64,000 nt of DNA. Source: Panopea generosa (Eukaryota; Mollusca; Bivalvia; Adapedonta; Hiatellidae). The stretch covers positions 51,831,419-51,895,418 of the forward strand of contig CM055911.1 in the NCBI GenBank assembly GCA_029582155.1, read 5' to 3'. The position numbers and the translations under genes are program-made. The notes beneath the pieces were generated by a model. That model saw nothing but the letters and a program-made list of their open reading frames with translations. It was not told the origin of the DNA and did not search any database. Below are positions 23,645 through 33,776 of this stretch, piece after piece (position 1 is the stretch's first letter; each line of letters begins with the position of its first letter).

Positions 23645-24050
23645 GTACATCTCAACTATATCTCAACTATATCTCAACTACAACTCAACATCTCAACTCT
23701 ACCTCAACATCTCAACTATACTTCAACATTTCAACTACACCATAACATCTCAACTACACCACAAAATCTCAACTACACATCAACATCTAAATTATACCTC
23801 AACATCTCAACTATACCTCATAACCTCAACTACACATCAACATCTAAATTATACCTCAACATCTCAACTATACCTCAAAACCTCAACTACTTATCACCAT
23901 CTCAACTATACTTCAACATCTCAACTACACCTCAATATCTCAACTACACCTCAATAACTCAACTACACCTCAACATCTCAATTACACCTCAGCATCTCAA
24001 TTACACCTCAGCATCTCAACTACACCTCAGCATCTGAACTATACCATCCT
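23645..24050. repeat. 19-bp minisatellite, about 21 units
   Basis: The unit is CATCTCAACTACACCTCAA with common variants (CTATAC, ACATCAA, CAGCATCT). The right end is the most regular. The plus strand is almost free of G. The 117-codon frame (Ser/Thr/Gln/Leu/Tyr/Asn rich) arises from the repeat and lacks splice or start context. Confidence 0.95.
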
Positions 24051-24059
24051 CAATAGCAT

Positions 24060-24589
24060 TATGTAAACAACGAATCGAAAGATAATCCCTGTCTTGTAAT
24101 ACGTTCATTCATCTATGTGTTGTTTTGAGTTCGCCGTTGTTTACATACCATTAAACACAGCGTGGCAAGATATCAAGTCTAGAACATTTATAAAATTGGT
24201 TAAAGAAGCCATGGAGTATGAAATTGCTTCGACCTCGCAACGAAAAAAAAAGTATGCAGCTATGCCAGTGTAAATATTAAAATACAGTTGTGTGTCTTGT
24301 TCCATTAATTTCTGTCCGTTTTGTATTGCACTTGATAATTAACCGTTTAATATGATTGTGAATGGGATACCATATCGAACTGAAAGCTGAAAATATTCAG
24401 TAAGCTTCTATTTAACCTTATTTATAAGCGTAGATGATGATCGATATAAAAGCTGTATTATGAAAAATTTAGAAAATAATATATATATATAACAGTAGAC
24501 GTACTTTCAAGTATTATAAAGTAGCTCTTAAAAAATAGTTAAAGAAAATAAATATTATTGGTTACCTAGAACCAAATATCTCCCAAATC
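24060..24589. other. AT-rich spacer
   Basis: Nothing supported besides a short (AT)n near 24478-24490. Confidence 0.4.
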
Positions 24590-24785
24590 AGGTTATTCAA
24601 ATACCACTGACAAGCAGGAAATTCTATTCCTGTCCCACATTTCATAGCAGTTAAATGTTATCTGAACTGTGACGTCATCAAGCTTTCAGTTGAAACAACT
24701 GACCAATCAGCGTGCTCGAATGAGACTTTACCAACATTGCAATTTAACGGGAGAGCTGGGTCCGTATTACAGACTAATAACCAGT
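24590..24785 (+). repeat. Dispersed repeat, family E (copy E1)
   Basis: Order of landmarks: AGCAGGAAATTCTATTCCTG, TCCCACATTTCATAGCA, CTGTGACGTCATCAAGCTTT, CTGACCAATCAGCGTG, TTTAACGGGAGAGCTGGGTC, TTACAGACTAATA. The same order occurs at 47.4 kb (plus) and, reversed, at 43.7 and 45.2 kb. It carries a palindromic CRE-type TGACGTCA (24670-24677) and a CCAAT box on a GACCAATCAG core (24701-24710). Mobile-element class unknown; no inverted ends recognised. Confidence 0.7.
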
Positions 24786-24893
24786 AGGACGTATCACCCA
24801 AAAGACAAATAAGCAGGAACACAATAGATATTCAGTATATCTAATAAGTGCCATGCATACATATATAGAATGACACCAGGTGTCACCGCCGTA

Positions 24894-25288
24894 TACGTAT
24901 CAATACAGAGTTGCGCCCCTTGTTTGCGGCGGTAACATGATTCTTGCGCTTAAAAAAACAGTCCTATGTAACTTGTCTTAATATATGTTCAAAATGGTCA
25001 AAGTGGTTGTGATAGTTTGCTGCAGTCAAGTAAAGCAAAAGCTGGTATAGCATATATGACAAGAGGAATTGACTTTAAATATGATTTTAACAGATGCATG
25101 TATGTATAAGCAGTTGATGACATATTTTTAGTAAAAGTAAGGGGTGTCACTGCTCTGTCTTTAAAAAAAACAGCTGTGCAGTATTCCAGCTATGGAAAAA
25201 TAATATGTGGAATTCCTTTTTAACTGTGGAAATCCTAGACCTTATCTTATATAGAACAAAGAACAATATCCAATTGTGTAGTGAGACC
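24894..25288 (-). mobile_element. TTAA-type MITE, family T (copy T1)
   Basis: Matches the reverse complement of reference copy T8: AACATGATTCTTGCGCTTAA, GTTTGCTGCAGTCAAGTAAA, TTTTAACAGATGCATGTATG, GGGTGTCACTGC, and the end AATTGTGTAGTGAGACC followed by CTAA (eroded TTAA). The 85-codon minus frame inside is incidental. Confidence 0.8.
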
Positions 25289-25292
25289 CTAA

Positions 25293-26566
25293 CCATTAAA
25301 CGAGAAAATAAAAGTATCAATGTATTTTCTTGCAAACACGGAAGGATGCACTTGTAAAGTTGTAAAACACAGAAATGTGTGTAATGAAGTTTGAAATTAA
25401 ACATGCACGTTAATAATAAGGGAATACTAGATTAGGTTCTTATCCCACCACGTTTATTGGTTGAGGCTAAGAAAATGAAACAAAGCGAAGCTTTTGTTGC
25501 TTTTTCGTGTTGATCCAAATAAACTTTCTGGGGAAGGGCACTCTTCTATGATTTTATTTTTCATCCGTAAAATCTTAGACAATAATTTGAGTATTTCGAA
25601 TGTAAATCTATTTCGCTACTTGCCGAATCTATTCAAAATAATTCGGTCGCCCCTTTATTATGTGAAAAAAATACCTAGTGGTAGAATAAAATTGTTTTGT
25701 TTTACTGTGATGGATTATTAGGCAGTTCAGTTTAGTAATTTACCACTGAACATATTGAAATAAGGGAGGCAAATTTTGCAAATCGATGTTCATAATATTG
25801 GTTGAGTGATTTCCCATGTTCCATCTATCTAGAAAGGTGTCTTGTTTAACGTACAAATGATACATCGTTAAAAACTAAGACGCTTTAAGCATGAATTTTG
25901 AAAAGTTAATGGATGCACATTAAAATTAACTTATACTTTTATGCACAATATTCATCATACAGTGAAAGGAAAAAGGCAGGTCAAGGAGCAATAAATGTGT
26001 TGCATACAAATTTTGTATATTTATATTTCATCATATTGTTGAATCAAAAAACAAATATTAATTTTTTTCAAAGCAAAACAATAAGAAAAAATCAGTTCAT
26101 TTTCTACCACATGAATAAACTTAGACAATAATGAAATAATTTAAAAAACCAAAATGTATACTTTCCTTTTCCTTTCAGTGTATATTAATTTATAAATTGA
26201 GTAGAACAGACAACAAACACGTGATTTTTCTCATTGGAAAAATCTTAAATTCATTGTTAAAACCTCAAAGCAGATTTTTAGTCTTGCTTACGCATCTGCT
26301 TTATATTTCATAGTCGACCAGTGGAGAAAAAACGCTTCTTTAACAGCTAACTTGTATGTTTTCTATACTCTGCTCTGAAGTAAAAGTAGTAAGGGAAGTA
26401 AATAGAACAGGCTTGTCTGACATTGTAAAATTACGGATTGCAGAGTAACCTATCAAGTTTCGTAATGGGGCACAGACATTAACGTATTGTAGTATAGAGA
26501 GTTTATCAGTTTTACAATCATTTTTTCGTACCCTTAATAATCTTTCTTTTACATGCCTCAATACAC
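25293..26566. other. AT-rich spacer
   Basis: Several 72-77 codon frames, none with motif or splice support. No repeats recognised. Confidence 0.4.
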
Positions 26567-26745
26567 GGTACAACCCTTATTTTTGTCACGTTAGCTAGAT
26601 TCCTGCACTTAAAAAAGCCTTTTGTAATTTTGTTTGAAATAATTTTAAAATGGTTTACAAGGGCTGTGATATCTTGCTGCAGATGAGTAAAGCAAAAACT
26701 AGTATAGCATTTACTGCAATAAGACATCACTTGTAAAGGAAACTT
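26567..26745 (-). mobile_element. MITE family T fragment (copy T2)
   Basis: TTCTTGCTGCAG-type core (TATCTTGCTGCAGATGAGTA) with GCATTTACTGCAATAAGACA, and ACTTAAAAAAGCCTTTTGTA to the left. Only about the left 40% of the family (as read on the plus strand) is kept. Confidence 0.75.
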
Positions 26746-26769
26746 TTACATCTTATAAGTTGTTGTATT

Positions 26770-26812
26770 GTGTTTAGCATGGTTTTCAATAATTTTTCAG
26801 TCATATTACTTT
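26770..26812 (-). mobile_element. SINE family D 3' fragment
   Basis: TGTGTTTAGCATGGTTTTCA and ATAATTTTTCAGTCATAT are the 3'-end segment of family D, without the head. Confidence 0.55.
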
Positions 26813-26929
26813 GAAAAATAAGTAATTAATATACAATATTCCTGGATTTAAAGTATCCATTAATGTTACAGTGATATAGGATTTGTGATAGTACGGCTAA
26901 TACAATGTATAAGGACTGGCTGACTAACT

Positions 26930-27200
26930 GAATATTTAGCGTCATTTTTATGCCATCGAGGGCTAACAGACTATCAGTTAACCAAACACTTTTTCCTGGG
27001 ATTAACCAGTACTCGATCACACCCGATCTCTGCAAGTAATTGATAACTTTCCCACTTTAATCAGTGGTGAGAGACGAATGATAATGAGACACAATGTCGT
27101 ATATCAATCATCACGGAGACTGTTGCCGGGCGGGGATTCGAACTCACGACCCCTGGATTGATAGTCAGACGCGTAACTGACTGAGTTAATCGGGCCCAGC
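26930..27200 (-). mobile_element. tRNA-derived SINE, family B (copy B2, near full length)
   Basis: On the minus strand: GGGCCCGATTAACTCAGTCA, a loop region GCGTCTGACTATCAATCC, B box GTCGTGAGTTCGAATCCCC, CCGGCAACAGTCTCCGTGAT, and at the left ATTTAGCGTCATTTTTATG with GCCATCGAGG. The best-preserved B copy; its head is close to a real tRNA but continues directly into SINE body. The 106-codon minus frame over it is incidental. Confidence 0.85.
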
Positions 27201-27589
27201 CAATGTATAAGGAGTGACTGTGTGTGCATGCGATTATAAGGTTTTTAGCCCCTCGCCGAAGTAAAATCCCGAATAACACTAGTGTCCTGGAATATCTATA
27301 ATCAGTTTGTTGTCTATGAACACGTTTGCATGTGTCCCTCAGCTCAATGACCATCTGGCATATATTTCCATTAACTGGCAACTACTGGCATAACTCAGCA
27401 ATCCAATCAGCGGCTATTGTTTTCGCCTTTCATTTCAGCTGCGTCATTATTTAGACAGCAGTGAATAGGTCATGGCCAACATACACCACATTGAGCTGTC
27501 AATGTATATACTGAACTGCTAACCCGCCAACTCACAGTTTATGTTCCTGACATTTAATTTAATATCTTAGAAAGTATTTTCTTAGTAAT

Positions 27590-27735
27590 TTGGACTTGAA
27601 TAAGAAAGAACATTTAGGCTGTGTAGAATTAATATTTATTGTCTGTTTTTGTCGTATACAACTTTTAATATTGCTACTCAATATTTTGACAAAGATATTG
27701 GAAACACAAAAGTGAAGGATAAGCTGTTCCATTCT
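27590..27735 (+). repeat. Dispersed repeat, family I (copy I1)
   Basis: TTTGGACTTGAATAAGAA with GAACATTTAGG, then CTCAATATTTTGACAAAGAT with ATTGGAAA, is repeated at 40.83-40.97 kb in the same order and spacing. Class unknown. Confidence 0.65.
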
Positions 27736-28170
27736 TTAAATATTCATTCGTCAATGTCCGTAAATATACCGAGATGTCAATAGGGAATGCCATGTAGGTT
27801 TCCGGAAATTTAAAATAGCTGTTTTACCGAAACGGAAAAAAAACCAGATTTTTTTTTTTTTAAATTTTATATTTTATATTTCAAAAAAATATTTTTTCTT
27901 TTATGTGCATCTGCTTGCATGAAGATGAGTGTTGTAGGCTTTATTTTGCTGATTAAATATTAATAGGTGATGTTATAGTATAGAGTGACTTCCCCTGTTA
28001 TGTTGTATTTGTTTTAGAGGTTAATTTACAAACCTATCTACATATGCAACTTTTCGACAGCTCAAGGTGCTGTGTATATATTGGGAATGGAGGCACTAAT
28101 GGTTTGTTTTATTCATAGTATACCGATTTAGACATTTTGTTTATTCTCTAATCAAATGAAGGTGTAAAAT
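27736..28170. other. AT-rich spacer
   Basis: No supported feature. Confidence 0.4.
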
Positions 28171-28182
28171 CATATATGTCTA

Positions 28183-28505
28183 CATGTATGGTTGTTGTTG
28201 TATGGTGTTTAGCGTCGCTTTCAACAATTTTTCAGTCATATCGCGACGGTGTCTACTTGAGACAGTATTCTGAGCGCTGTCACACTGGAGTATCATGCCA
28301 CAGACACGTGGTATGATACCCCACACAGTCACATTATACTGACACCGGGTCGACCAGACCTAGAACTGTCCTCTTAATGCTGAGCGCCAAGCGAGGAAGC
28401 TTCTAGTACCATTTTTAAAGTCTTTTGTATGACCCGGCCGGGGATCGAACCCACGACCTTCCGCATGCGCGACTGACGCTCTACCACTAGACTACCGCTG
28501 CGGTC
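28183..28505 (-). mobile_element. tRNA-derived SINE, family D (copy D2, full length with target duplication)
   Basis: Minus strand: head GCGGTAGTCTAGTGGTAGAG (A box), GGTCGTGGGTTCGATCCCCG (B box), body with GCTTCCTCGCTTGGCGCTCA, a self-complementary stretch around 28298-28320 (ACGTGGTATGATACC), ACACCGTCGCGATATGACTG, AAAGCGACGCTAAACACC and a CAACAACAAC tail. Flanks carry the same ATATGTCTA at 28174-28182 and 28506-28514, a 9-bp target-site duplication. This is the type copy for D1, D3 and D4. Confidence 0.9.
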
Positions 28506-28514
28506 ATATGTCTA

Positions 28515-29089
28515 AATTTAAAAAGGCAACTACTATAAACCAAAATAAGTAAATTCTGAATGATATTTTAGTAGCAGATTTGTCAACTACTACAACTAAA
28601 CATATGTGTATTGATTTAATTATGTAGGTTCTGTTTGTTTTCTTCATAATTTGTTTAAATGCTAAACTCTAACATATGTGCCTCTCCTTATTACACCTTT
28701 TTCATTAGCTATATTGGTATGCATAAATAAGTGTGTACATGAAATAAAACAATATTTAAAACAAAAATAGTAATTACATGTATGACCGAACAGGGTCACG
28801 TTCACGTTACTATGAAGTGTGCTATTTCTTACAAAAAATACTTTAAAATGAACTATGACACTGACAACAGTTTGACAGCTAAAATCAGGCATACTTCACT
28901 ACTTCTTACAGAATGCGAAATCGATACGGAAACCTTATATGAGAATGTTACAGCGCTATACATTCTGGTATTGTAGACGCATTCAAAAAATGTTGCGCAG
29001 GTTATCATTTCTTATTGACTTCAATCATCATTTCTTTGCTACTATTGGCCCAGAGAGAGTCACTTCGTATCTGCTAATTTAAACCGCTC
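28515..29089. other. AT-rich spacer
   Basis: Overlapping 76- and 64-codon frames on opposite strands at 28662-28976 have no domain or splice support. Confidence 0.4.
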
Positions 29090-29125
29090 GTCTATTTTAC
29101 CCTGTCTTAAGTAGTAGCCGACCTT
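29090..29125. mobile_element. MITE family F end fragment
   Basis: TTTTACCCTGTCTTAAGTAG with TAGCCGACC resembles the F terminal segment; the rest of the element is missing. Confidence 0.4.
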
Positions 29126-29285
29126 GCTAATATGGATATATGAAAGCTTATTATCAACAAAGAATATTAAAATGGCATTTGCACATGATGTATGGCATGT
29201 TATTAATATATATTTATAACGGTGTACTCAAATATGTGTTCTATACTTGACTTAAATAACATCTCAGCTTGCAGAATATGATTAA

Positions 29286-29536
29286 CCCTTTACTCCATAG
29301 ATACGCGTTTTCCCGCACCAATCACAGAAGGCCTTTGAAAACAGTGCAGGAAGAGTTCCTGCACTGTTTTCCACTCTGTCAGTTAATATAAACATAATGC
29401 ACAAAATAATTCAAAAGCCTTCTAAATTACGTGTCCAAAGGTGTCTATATTCAAGGCGTCCAAAGGCATCTATATTATTGGCGTTCAAAGGCGTCTATAA
29501 TAGAGGCGTCCAAAGGCGTCTATATGAAGTAAAGCG
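29286..29536. mobile_element. piggyBac-like MITE (copy PB1) with central hairpin
   Basis: Flanked by TTAA at 29282-29285 and 29537-29540. Ends CCCTTTACTCC and, reverse complemented, CGCTTTACTTC. TTAA target sites with CCCTTT ends are typical of the piggyBac superfamily (known family trait). A perfect 16-bp hairpin (GAAAACAGTGCAGGAA, loop GAG) lies at 29337-29371. Internal GATACGCGTTTTCCCGCACC matches PB2. No transposase; must be mobilised in trans. Confidence 0.8.
29434..29526. repeat. 25-bp tandem repeat inside PB1, 4 units
   Basis: The unit TCCAAAGGCGTCTATAT plus a variable end with GGCG repeats at exactly 25 bp (starts 29434, 29459, 29484, 29509). It is absent from PB2, so it expanded after the copies diverged. 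Confidence 0.85.
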
Positions 29537-30114
29537 TTAAGGTGATGACACAAGGATCACGATAATTTTAGTCAGATGTTATTTTAGTGAACATTTAAGT
29601 TAATTCAATGCCAAACGTATTTAGTGAACATTGGTTTAAATAAGCTGTTACAACTAACATAATTATATAAGTGTCTGTTCGTCCGCTCGCGTCAAATTGG
29701 CTCGGTCTCCAACTTGACCCGATGCCTCTCATAAAAAAATAGAATAACAATTTTCATTTCATTTTCTTGGTAAAGTGGGTATTATCAAATGCCTTGGGCA
29801 ACGGAACAAAGACCATGTTAATATTCTTGGTGGGTCCAACAAGACCATATTGCTATCATGTTAACATCTTTACATAAACCATGTTATCGCTGTAAAACAA
29901 TTAAGTTTAAACACATGTTAGTATGAGTTATATCAGGTATGTCATTATTCTACTTAAAGTTTTTGGGGTTTTTTTGTTATATATTTTGACTTGAAGATAT
30001 TTTTTGTATAAAAAAAGAAAACGTAGATGGCTGAATGGAAATGTCTGTCTTTGTAAACAGAAATAATAGAGAAAAAAAACAGTTAGCTAATATCAATTGC
30101 ACATGTTGTTAGTT

Positions 30115-30165
30115 AAACAGTTTGTATAATGGGCCGGAGGCCTAAATTGTTAAATAAAGAACTTA
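30115..30165 (+). mobile_element. Possible LINE 3' end
   Basis: TAATGGGCCGGAGGCCTAAA then TTAAATAAAG is the GGCC-palindrome plus AATAAA pattern seen at 3' ends of molluscan LINEs (recalled). Only about 50 bases are recognisable. Confidence 0.4.
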
Positions 30166-30494
30166 CAATTACACATATAAATAAACGATAACAGTATTGA
30201 CAGTGTAAAACATTTAAAAGCCTAAAACACAAACACGCCGTTATTATACTTCATAAACAATACGCACAATAAAACATCATTTACTGGAAATAAGTTTTTT
30301 GAGACATTTTATTCCCTTAAGGGAATCAAGACGCCCCAAGCGCGAGAGAGGCAAACGGTTTTTTTTCACTATATTTCTCTTGCATAGGTTTGCATTGTTA
30401 CGGAACTGTCTAATTTCTAACTGGCAGATGTCGATCTACTATTTCGTTCTTGGAGCAAGTTCAATGACTGAGGAAGTAGGTCACTTTCTACTGA

Positions 30495-31007
30495 CGGTTT
30501 TAAAGCAACACATCCACGTTTAAACTTTTTTAAAAAAAAATTTCATTTGAGTTGTGAACACATATCCCATACATAAATATATGGTCAGTGAGCTGTATAT
30601 GTGCTAACAAACACTATCCAGAACGCTTTAGAATTATAAAAAAAGATGTTCAAATTATAAAGCGTGACAAACGCTTTATAAATTATTTTTAAATTGCCGA
30701 GGATTCCAACTTGGCTTCAAATTGAATTATGCGAGTCGTATTAAAAAACTTCACGTTTTAGTGCGTAGTGTACTTTACCTGTCTTGAAAGTCATTTTGAC
30801 AATTTTTTTTGACTCGGGTGAGTTACACGCTTGTTTTATAAAGTGCTAGTCACACATTATAATTTGGGCATCATTTTGTTTGGGATTGTGTTTATATGCT
30901 CATATACAGCTAATTGATCATATGTTTGTATGGGAAATGTGCTCATAACTCAATTTTTTTTTTTTTTTTAAATTCAAACGTGGATGTGTTGCTTTAACAT
31001 TTTTTTT
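30495..31007. mobile_element. Foldback element with long inverted repeats
   Basis: The two halves are imperfect reverse complements for about 190 bp each: left AAAGCAACACATCCACGTTT (30502) pairs with AAACGTGGATGTGTTGCTTT (from 30978); inside, TTGTGAACACATATCCCATA pairs with TATGGGAAATGTGCTCATAA, AGCTGTATATGTGCTAAC with the TATGCTCATATACAGCT segment, and AAATTATAAAGCGTGACAAA with the CTAGTCACACATTATAATTT segment. A central unpaired part is near 30700-30810. No protein is encoded; transcripts would fold into a long hairpin. Confidence 0.8.
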
Positions 31008-31313
31008 ATGTGAAATGGAATGTTATATTTTGAAAGTGTTCAGCGATTTTATTGGAAGTAGGACACAACATCTAAATTTGTCTAAAGTGACATTTAATAG
31101 TTAAATAAACTACCTGGAAAATTAAAAAAGCTACCTCAAAATCAAAAAAAAATTGTGTCGCCAATATTCGATATATTTCTTTTTCGAAAATGATTAGTAA
31201 AAATATCGCCCTTCACTTTCAGCTGGATGTTTTATTTCATAAAATGACTATTATATAATAAACATTATTGAAATCAGCGTTTGTATAATTTTATAATTAT
31301 CCTATTCAAATAA

Positions 31314-31572
31314 GATGGTACCGCTGTAGAAGGCCGTGACTTCGGTCCCCAGCCAGGTTTTACCAAATACTTAAAAATGACACTAGAATCTTTGTCGCTT
31401 GGCGCTCAGCATTTAAAGGATAGTTTTAGGTCTTGTCGGCCTGGTGTGAGTATCATACAACGTGCCTGCGGCATGAACTTCTAGTGTAGCAGTGCTTAAA
31501 GTTCTTTAGACAAGAAGACACCGTCGCGATATAACTAAAGAATCATTGAAAGCGACGTTAAACACAATTCAA
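31314..31572 (+). mobile_element. tRNA-derived SINE, family D (copy D3)
   Basis: Head eroded (GGCCGTGACTTCGGTCCCCA), body kept: GTCGCTTGGCGCTCAGCATT, CCTGCGGCATGAACTTCTAG, ACACCGTCGCGATATAACTA and the 3' end GAAAGCGACGTTAAACAC. Plus orientation, opposite to D1 and D2. Confidence 0.8.
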
Positions 31573-31937
31573 CGTCGTTATTAGATAAAAGTGCACCTTA
31601 TTTAATTTTTTGCAACTGATAACAATTTTAAGATAGTCTGAATTTACCAATCATTAAATGAAATACCCTGAAAGCAATAACATTACAGTGCATCTTGATA
31701 TTTAGAACGCACATGGCTTCCATCAATTACCGTATGGAGGAAATGTCGGTCTGGGTTAGTTGTAGTGTGTGATAGCGGTCCCTACTGTTGTATTGTATGA
31801 CATTACCTTTGATATATAGGGCACTATCGAGTTAGCGCTCACTAGTTATTTATACTTATATAATAATGTGGATTTTGCGAAACGCTCTGTTGTCTTTTTT
31901 CTTGGTGACTAAACAGCTGTTGTTGTTTTTTTTAAAT
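31573..31937. other. AT-rich spacer
   Basis: No supported feature. Confidence 0.4.
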
Positions 31938-31939
31938 GA

Positions 31940-32110
31940 TGTCGGATCGAGAGCCCAAAACCTTATCCACTACACCATTTTCACCTCTCCTTCATCGTGG
32001 GCGCGGTCCTCCGTCAAGGCTGTGTGTGGTGTCCTTGAGTATAACACTTATTACGCATATGCTTAGTACTCGTTCTTCCCTGGAGGACTTCCAGCATATA
32101 CGTCTTAGTA
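31940..32110 (+). mobile_element. SINE family C', rearranged copy
   Basis: The body GTGTGTGGTGTCCTTGAGTA, CATATGCTTAGTACTCG and CCCTGGAGGA is on the plus strand. Directly left, 31945-31985 resembles a tRNA head on the minus strand (GTGTAGTGGATAAGG, CTCGATCC). The head and body therefore point in opposite directions, implying inversion or two elements joined. Open frames of 65-66 codons here are incidental. Confidence 0.5.
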
Positions 32111-32139
32111 GTTTCACTATTGCAGTAAAATAGATATGT

Positions 32140-32635
32140 TTAACCTAAAACTAAATGAAGTGTTACAAATGAAGGCAGTTTCATATTCGTCATCATCTCC
32201 TTATTTTGCAATAAATGTCAAATTGAAATATTTCTAGAATTAAATTTTTTTTAAAAATATGTCTATCATAATTAAAAAACAGTTTAGCTTTAGTACAATA
32301 GTATTACATAGATTATCCGATTCTCTCATTTTTCAACTCTATTACAATCGTCAACTATCTCATCAATAGTACTATATATAATTATATGCCAAGTTCTTCC
32401 TACGTTGTAATTTTGCTTCAATTTAACGGCATTATATACGAACAAACCCTCATTTAAAAACATTTAAAAGCAGAGGATAATCTGCGCAAACTCTAAAGGA
32501 GGTTTGATTAAGTGAGTTTCACACCCGAAACATGCGAAAAGAAATTATGGGAAAATGTAAAAATTCCCATTCGTATAGATAGAAAAAGTTAGATTAATAT
32601 AATTTCAAATTTTATCCGGATACACATTCGTAAGC
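32140..32635. other. AT-rich spacer
   Basis: No supported feature. Confidence 0.4.
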
Positions 32636-32639
32636 GTGT

Positions 32640-32745
32640 CAAAGACTATAGCGACGTAGCAACCAACCTCGATTGCTGATTGGATCATCGATTGCTTGTT
32701 TGATTGACAGCCAACGTCGGGTCACGTACATTCATATAGGCGGCT
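32640..32745 (+). repeat. Dispersed repeat, family J (copy J1)
   Basis: GCGACGTAGCAACCAACCTC, GATTGCTGATTGGATCATCG and TTGATTGACAGCCAACGTCG match 47.62-47.71 kb (GCGACATAGCAACCAATATT, GCTGATTTGATAATTGACTT). Contains inverted CCAAT boxes. Possibly a neighbour module of family E. Confidence 0.55.
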
Positions 32746-33299
32746 GTACCAAGGTCACTACTTCTATGTTTGACATGGACTTGGTCTTCCCAAAATTGAA
32801 CCCTCAAATCTAAGAAATCATAATGTCAGATTATTTAAAACGCACAAACGGATTTATTTTGCTTCAACAGTGAACTAGCTAAACTCTCATTGGGTAAAAG
32901 TGCCCCAAGCAAATATTAGCATATTATTCAACATCATGACTAAATGTGATATATAGTTGTTTGTTTTTTCTGTGAGTTTGTTAACTTTTCACGTCTGTTC
33001 ACTTGTCCTGGCGTGGCTTTTTAGCTTCTAATTTACAACTTGAAACAGGATAAAATATTTCTTTCTGCATTAAATTTTGTTCCATCCATCTTATATTCAT
33101 GAACTCACGTAGTTTGAGATTTCAAATGCATTCAAGGTGATATTGGAACAACAAAAACATATAATGGGGATAATACAAAACTGAAAATTAGATTAAATTA
33201 ATTAACAATGATTGTTTCAGAAATAAATTTCAAATTTTAATTACTTTTACTAGATAATTCCAAAACTGACTTAATATATTCGTCACTTGATACTATAAG
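32746..33299. other. AT-rich spacer
   Basis: No supported feature. Confidence 0.4.
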
Positions 33300-33688
33300 G
33301 TGTTTCATAATTACATATAACTTAATTTACAAAGCACGTGAGGAAAAACGTCATGTTATTCAATTTGAAATATATTGAAACATGGTATATAGTGGTTGTG
33401 GAATTTCTTACTACATATGGGTAGTTATAAAAGTGACTTGTGTATGATTTTAACAGATGCATGTTTTTATGAGCATTAAAGGATTTCCTTTTTAAAAACA
33501 AATTCAAGCGTGTTACTGCATTGTCTTAAATAATAACAAGCTGGTCAACCTACCATTTATTAAGCACTTTTATAGGCTATTGAATCAAAAACGTATATAT
33601 ACAAATTAAATATGGAATATTTGTTACGTGGACATCGTAGTCCTTAATTCATATAGACCAAAGAGCAAACTTCAACTGTGTAGTTAAA
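33300..33688 (-). mobile_element. MITE family T (copy T3)
   Basis: Shared with T6 and T8 in reverse: TGATTTTAACAGATGCATGT, CAAGCGTGTTACTGCATTGT, GCTGGTCAACCTACCATTTA, and the end TTCAACTGTGTAGTTAA. The left end (plus coordinates) is too diverged to place exactly. Confidence 0.7.
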
Positions 33689-33760
33689 GGACATAGGCCG
33701 GGCACTTGCCGTAATCTGGTTTGTAGATTGATGTCTGGTTGTTCACAACCAATTATCCCC

Positions 33761-33776
33761 ATATATATATATATAT
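33761..33776. repeat. (AT)n microsatellite
   Basis: Short AT dinucleotide run. Confidence 0.8.

Noticed and set aside
23604-23957. 117-codon Ser/Thr/Tyr-rich frame
   Set aside because: Falls within the 19-bp minisatellite; stop-free because the unit lacks stop triplets in that phase.
27125-27200. Functional tRNA gene on the minus strand
   Set aside because: Good boxes, but the sequence runs directly into SINE body repeated four more times in the window, and the stems are imperfect.
27061-27381. 106-codon minus-strand frame
   Set aside because: Overlaps SINE B2 head and continues without motif or splice support.
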